A stretch of DNA of 64,000 nucleotides, from NCBI GenBank assembly GCA_024529925.1, contig JAFEUB010000787.1:2468501-2532500 (forward strand). The letters are read 5' to 3'. Shown here piece by piece: positions 59,500 to 64,000 of the stretch. Every line of letters starts with the position of its first letter. Position 1 is the first letter of the stretch. The notes beneath the pieces were generated by a model. The model was not told where the DNA came from and did no database searches. It saw only the letters and a list, made by a program, of their open reading frames with translations. The translations under genes were made by a program, and so were the position numbers. The stretch comes from Ophthalmolycus amberensis (lineage: Eukaryota; Chordata; Actinopteri; Perciformes; Zoarcidae).

Positions 59500-61455
59500 G
59501 TAAGTGATGTTTATTTTCTTCCCTAACTGAATTCGAGTGAAGAATTGACACAACCCCACTGAAAATGACCCGATTAAAGTCTGACAACACCGGTGCGTCG
59601 ATGCCAAAGCGTGCCCGTGATTACGGAATCATTTCCCGTCGTGGTGGGTCGCACGGTAGCGGTCGGACCCGTTTTTCAATACTTTGCGTCACCTGGTCCT
59701 CATCAACTAAGCCACTTGTTGAGATTTTGAAGCGATACTGGTGTTGAAATGTATCTGACATTAGCCAAGAATATATATTTTAAATAATTTCGATGCGTTT
59801 TATTGGTGCACTAACTGAACATTAGAGCCTTAACTTTAATAGCTTCTACACACAGTGTAATTACCTTGAATGTGTATTTTATTTGGAGGTAGGGGGTGCT
59901 TAATGTTTTAATGCAAATACTTTCAGTGTTTTTATCCTGTACCACCACATCAATAAGTCTGCTTTAGTTATTGAATGATTTTGAATGCGACCAAAATCAC
60001 CCAAACGTGGATTAAAAAAAAAAAAAAGAACTTTAAAAAAAAATCTTTTGTGACATGTGGGAGTTGACGTGCAGACATTAAAGGTACACAAAATAAGGGT
60101 GTGCCATATGCGTAGCAGCCTTTCCATACGGATCTCTATGACCTTAATTTGCGTGTCAATGCTTGTCATGTCTTAGTTGGTGTGGAAACTGAAGATAGCC
60201 ATGTCTTTTTCTTTTTTTTACCGTTTAACCCTGTCCAAGTTCCCGTTGCATTCAGACGCACCCTGAAAACCAGTCATGTGGGGTAATGTCTTATGTGCAC
60301 AGGTTGGCAGACGAGGAGTGATGTTTTTTTTTTATTCATTTCCATCTATTCACGAATGGCACAATGTTCTTCTAGAAACAAAAAAACAATCAACAGGTAT
60401 GTTGAGTTGATGAGATTTTGTTTCAATTCCGGTTTGTCAAAGGGAAGCCCCTGCATGATGAAGTTACCGTCACAAGTTTCCCTTTCTTTCTTTTTTTCCC
60501 CCCTAGACGCGTCTCAAAAACCAGTCAAGCCAGTTGTTGGGAACCTGTAGCGACCCTGTAACTGTACCAGACACCACCCATATCTGCTCACTGTCACACA
60601 TGGGTGCCATTTAAACTCGTGAACCATTACTGTTTGGGTCAGGATGGCTTCCGCGCTGATGCTGTCATCACTTCATCCCACTTGCCTTCAATTTTGAAAA
60701 ATGTGCCAGTTTGAGCGTGGTGCCATTCTGACAGCATAGTGTGTAATTCTAAAGGCATTGGAGCTCTATTTTAAAAAGTAATTTGACCATTTTCTTGTCG
60801 CATTAATGTACAGCATCGCCAAATAATGTCCGCCTGCTGACTACTAACTGCTTTCAAAGCGTTTCCCATAGAGAAACATAATGTCCTCATCTTGAAGACA
60901 GTCCAGGCAGCATAGTTTTGTGACAGCACTATTTTATATAAATTATCCATGCGTACATGTTTCTGGAATAAATGCTCGTCGCACTGTTCGTTGTCTGAAA
61001 CCAGACACTGGCTGCTGCTCATTGTACTCCCCGTACACGCCTGGCTTTGTCTGCTTCAGATGCTTGAGAAGGGCAGCAAAGAGTGGCTTTTTTTCTCTCT
61101 CCCCTAAACAGTCCAGTCCTACAGCCATGGCACTACAAATGGTGATATTTCTTCTGCCACTACACCGAGCTGTCGAACACTGCTCAGATGATAAAATTCC
61201 ATCGTGAAATGGAAAAACCGGTTGCATGTGGAGGAAACTGTGTGCTGTTGGTGCAGCAGTCTTACTTCCTGTTATAAGTTCATAATGAAAGTGGAGGGCC
61301 TGTTGGGCCTTAGTAAGCTTGATGGCTCCTCACTGTGGATTTTTAAATGAATAAAAAATCCATTGAATTCTGTGTATTTAGCAGCTTTTGAGTGTGTCCG
61401 GACATACACATTTTCTTTTTTTGACTTCCTAACATTTGTCTTTTGCTCTTTTTAG
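59500..61455 (+). other. elovl7 intron 1 (5' UTR intron)
   Basis: A/T-rich unique sequence with several short poly-T and poly-A runs. Open frames here, such as 59565-59747, resemble no protein family known to me. Confidence 0.55.
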
Positions 61456-61481
61456 GTAAATTGCAAGCATCTCGTCTGAAA

Positions 61482-63469
61482 ATGGAATTCGATAACATGA
61501 AGTCCTCCGCCGCACTCATTTATGAAGAGTTCATCCAAAACGCAGGTAAATCTTTAAACGGAGATGCCTTCATGGTTGTGTTTCTGTTACTTAAATCCTC
61601 TGCGCCTGAACCTTGTTTATCTCTCAAACCTGTCGACGCTCTCTGTGCTGCAGACAGACGGACGGCGAGCTGGTTCCTCATGTCGTCCCCTGCGCCCCAA
61701 GCCATCGTCATCGCAGCGTACATCTGCTTTGTCCAGTCGCTGGGGCCTCGGCTGATGGAGAGCCGCAAACCCTTCGACCTCAAAGGAGTCCTCATAGTCT
61801 ACAACTTCGGTGTGGTGGCTCTCTCGCTCTACATGTGCTATGAGGTGAGTCGCGTCGTCTCTTGCTGCAGTTTGTTGACATGAAATGTGAGCTGCTGAAA
61901 TCCTCATTGTAGTCGGTCAGTACTTCCTGCCTTGTTTGACTCATTGTCCAGACAGAAGAGCTGTGACACATGCTGTCTGTCTGTTGTCAGTCTCATGCCA
62001 GCAGTCTTGTGTAACACTGTTGTTCATGGATGGGTTTTTTTTATTTCGACTTTGAGGTCAAACCAGATCTGCAGGTGTTTTTTCTTTTCATGCATTGTCT
62101 AGTGCACATGCTGCGTAACGTCAACATTACACTTTATCGAGACATTCTTAATTTTATCAGTATCTCAACCACACTTTTTTTTATTTCTCTCTTTTTTTAG
62201 AATGAGTCATTTTATGTGAAATACTACCTCAACACGCTGCAGCTTTAACGTATTACAGTCAAAAGCAACATTTCTAGATTAAAAGTTTTTGAGACAAATT
62301 AAACAACAAAGTTTTTTTTTTTTTCAAGGTAAAAGTTATTCTGACTTTATTTTCCATAGCCAGTTACTTGTTAGTAACCACACTGTTTTTTTTCTTTTTT
62401 TTTTTCTTCAGTTTGTGATGTCGGGATGGGGAACCGGATACTCATTCGGCTGTGACCCGGTCGACTTCTCTGATTCACCACAGGGTGTGAGGGTAAGCCA
62501 GGCTATAGCATATGATTTGAATTTAGCACAGAGCATGTAGTATAAGATCTGTTTTTTTATTTTGTTTTTAAGAACCAGTGCTGAAATGTTCTTTACCGTC
62601 TCCTCTAGATGGCGGCAACATGCTGGCTTTACTACTTCTCAAAGTTCATCGAGATGCTGGATACGGTGAGTGACTCGATCACTGTCGGGCATTCGGCACC
62701 GTCTGTTGAATATGTTTCCTTCTGTATTGTGTTGAACTAGACTCTATGTGTATTTATGTTCAGATCTTCTTTGTGGTGAGGAAGAAGAATAGCCAGGTGA
62801 CATTTCTTCATGTCTACCATCACTCAATCATGCCCTTCACCTGGTGGTTTGGTGTTCGTTTTTCTGCAGGTAGGAATCTTTATTTACTTTATTATTTTTT
62901 TTTTTTTTAATGTTCAAACTATAGTTTATGACCTTGCATTCGTTTGACATTTCGGACATTCTCCTTGATACGCTCCCTATTTTCAGGTGGCATGGGGACA
63001 TTTCACGCCCTGCTTAACTGTATCGTCCATGTCATCATGTACACCTACTACGGCCTGACTGCTTTGGGCCCCAAATATCAGAAGTACCTGTGGTGGAAGA
63101 AGCACCTGACTACCATTCAGCTGGTATGTTATGTTTTTCTTTTTATGCATCTTGTGATCAAAGTTTTCATGTGTGACAGCAGAATCAAGTTTCTTTCCAT
63201 GTCGCCCCCCCCCCCCCCAGATCCAGTTTGCGGTAGTGACCAGCCACATCTCCCAGTATTTCTTCCTGAAGGACTGCTCCTACCAGTTCCCCATCTTCGT
63301 CTACATCATCGGTTCGTACGGCCTGATTTTCTTGTTCCTCTTCCTCAACTTCTGGTACCACGCCTACACCAAGGGCAAGAGGCTGCCTAAAGTGCTGCAG
63401 AATCAGAAATGGGAGCACCACAGCAACGGGCTTATGAATGGAAATGCCAGTCATGACAAAGAAGAGTGA
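61482..63469 (+). CDS. elovl7: Very-long-chain fatty acid elongase 7 (ELOVL7)
   Basis: Seven coding exons: 61482-61545, 61654-61844, 62412-62492, 62609-62665, 62764-62869, 62987-63123 and 63221-63469, in continuous phase, 294 residues (human ELOVL7 has 281). The enzyme is the condensing 3-ketoacyl-CoA synthase of the ER elongation cycle, extending long saturated and some unsaturated acyl-CoAs with malonyl-CoA. The histidine box is H147-V-Y-H150-H151; family-typical LMSSP, SLGPRLMESRKPF, WLYYFSKFIEMLDTIFFV and TFHALLN-CIVHVIMYTYYG (His181) are present. Human work assigns catalytic roles to His150 and His181, both conserved. Multiple hydrophobic segments fit a seven-helix ER membrane protein. 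Start at MEFDN aligns exactly with the human N-terminal length. Exon 8 of the transcript is preceded by a poly-C acceptor tract. ELOVL7 is chosen over ELOVL1 because of synteny with ercc8 and the MSGWG-GYSF-CD and WWFGV features. Confidence 0.94.
63205..63218. repeat. Poly-C splice-acceptor tract
   Basis: A C run placed directly before the AG acceptor of the last elovl7 exon, forming its polypyrimidine tract. Confidence 0.85.
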
Positions 63470-64000
63470 TGCAGGTCTCTGCTCGTCGGTGGGTGTCTGA
63501 GGGGGTTGCCCTCGTTCATGTAAGCAAAATGCATCGGAGATTCCACTCATTAGTTTGGACTGTATTTCCTGATTGGTTTTCTACTTGCAAAAGACAATCT
63601 TTGCTGTTTGACCAAAGCTATATTTAAGAGGTTTATCGACTCAAGCTGAAGGGTTTTATCTTGTTTGTTTACAATGAAGGTAAAGCCCAAGTTCTGCTAT
63701 TGAAGTACCCAAATATCCCTCCGTTCTACTACAGTATGGTTTTAAAATATTTCAAAAAAACTCAACTCCACTAATCGCACTGATGGGGTTTCACCTATGG
63801 TAAGACTGTGGGACCCACGGCTATACAGTCAAACTGGGCTTCCTCAAAAAAAGCTTCTAATGCTGAGATTTAACTTCTGTGACTGAGCTTACTTCTAAGA
63901 ACTTTTTTTTTTGTTGTTTTAGGAAACCCAGTTAAAGGTTTTTAAAGTTGTGCACTGAAGAGTTTTGTTATTTCACCAAGAAAAAGATTACTTTGATTCA
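63470..64000 (+). other. elovl7: elovl7 3' UTR, partial
   Basis: A/T-rich sequence after the elovl7 stop codon, with no AATAAA to the end of the window. The transcript probably continues past base 64000. Confidence 0.6.

Noticed and set aside
59565..59747. 60-codon plus-strand frame in elovl7 intron 1
   Set aside because: No similarity to a known family and no conservation evidence; it lies between the first exon donor and the coding exon acceptor.

Overview
This window is vertebrate nuclear DNA, almost certainly from a ray-finned (teleost) fish. The proteins are clear vertebrate orthologues. The introns are moderately compact and packed with (CA)n, (CT)n and poly-G/C tracts, and several interspersed repeats are of types I recognise from teleost genomes. 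There is no bacterial, plasmid or phage signal. All exon joins below were made by reading GT/AG sites and checking that the codon phase carries through.

Layout: (1) 1-27.5 kb is the 5' part of zswim6 on the minus strand: coding exon 1 (27093-27525), a 23.5-kb first intron, exon 2 (3243-3599), exon 3 (1048-1196) and part of intron 3. The rest of the gene lies off the left edge. (2) 29.8-31.8 kb is smim15 on the plus strand, with its complete 74-codon ORF in one exon. (3) 33.3-46.5 kb is ndufaf2 on the minus strand, four coding exons, complete (160 aa). (4) 46.96-58.3 kb is ercc8 (CSA) on the plus strand, twelve coding exons, complete (401 aa). (5) 59.3-64 kb is elovl7 on the plus strand, seven coding exons, complete coding region (294 aa), with the 3' UTR running off the right edge.

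The order and relative orientation (zswim6, smim15, ndufaf2, ercc8, elovl7) are those of human 5q12.1, so this is an ancient conserved synteny block. The genes do unrelated jobs: a SWIM zinc-finger protein, a small membrane protein, a complex I assembly factor, the WD40 substrate receptor of transcription-coupled repair, and an ER fatty-acid elongase. The regulatory geometry is the notable part. ndufaf2 and ercc8 are head to head with 480 bp between start codons, so they share a bidirectional promoter. smim15 and ndufaf2 converge tail to tail.

The non-coding part holds very long simple repeats (436 bp of CCT, 276 bp of CT inside ercc8, 144 bp of CA), several DNA-transposon remnants with visible terminal inverted repeats, an L1-like and an L2-like retrotransposon fragment inside ercc8 intron 9, and a few stretches that look like conserved non-coding elements. 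I found no tRNA, rRNA, CRISPR array or clear novel multi-gene system. The most interesting items are regulatory or repeat structures rather than a new gene system.
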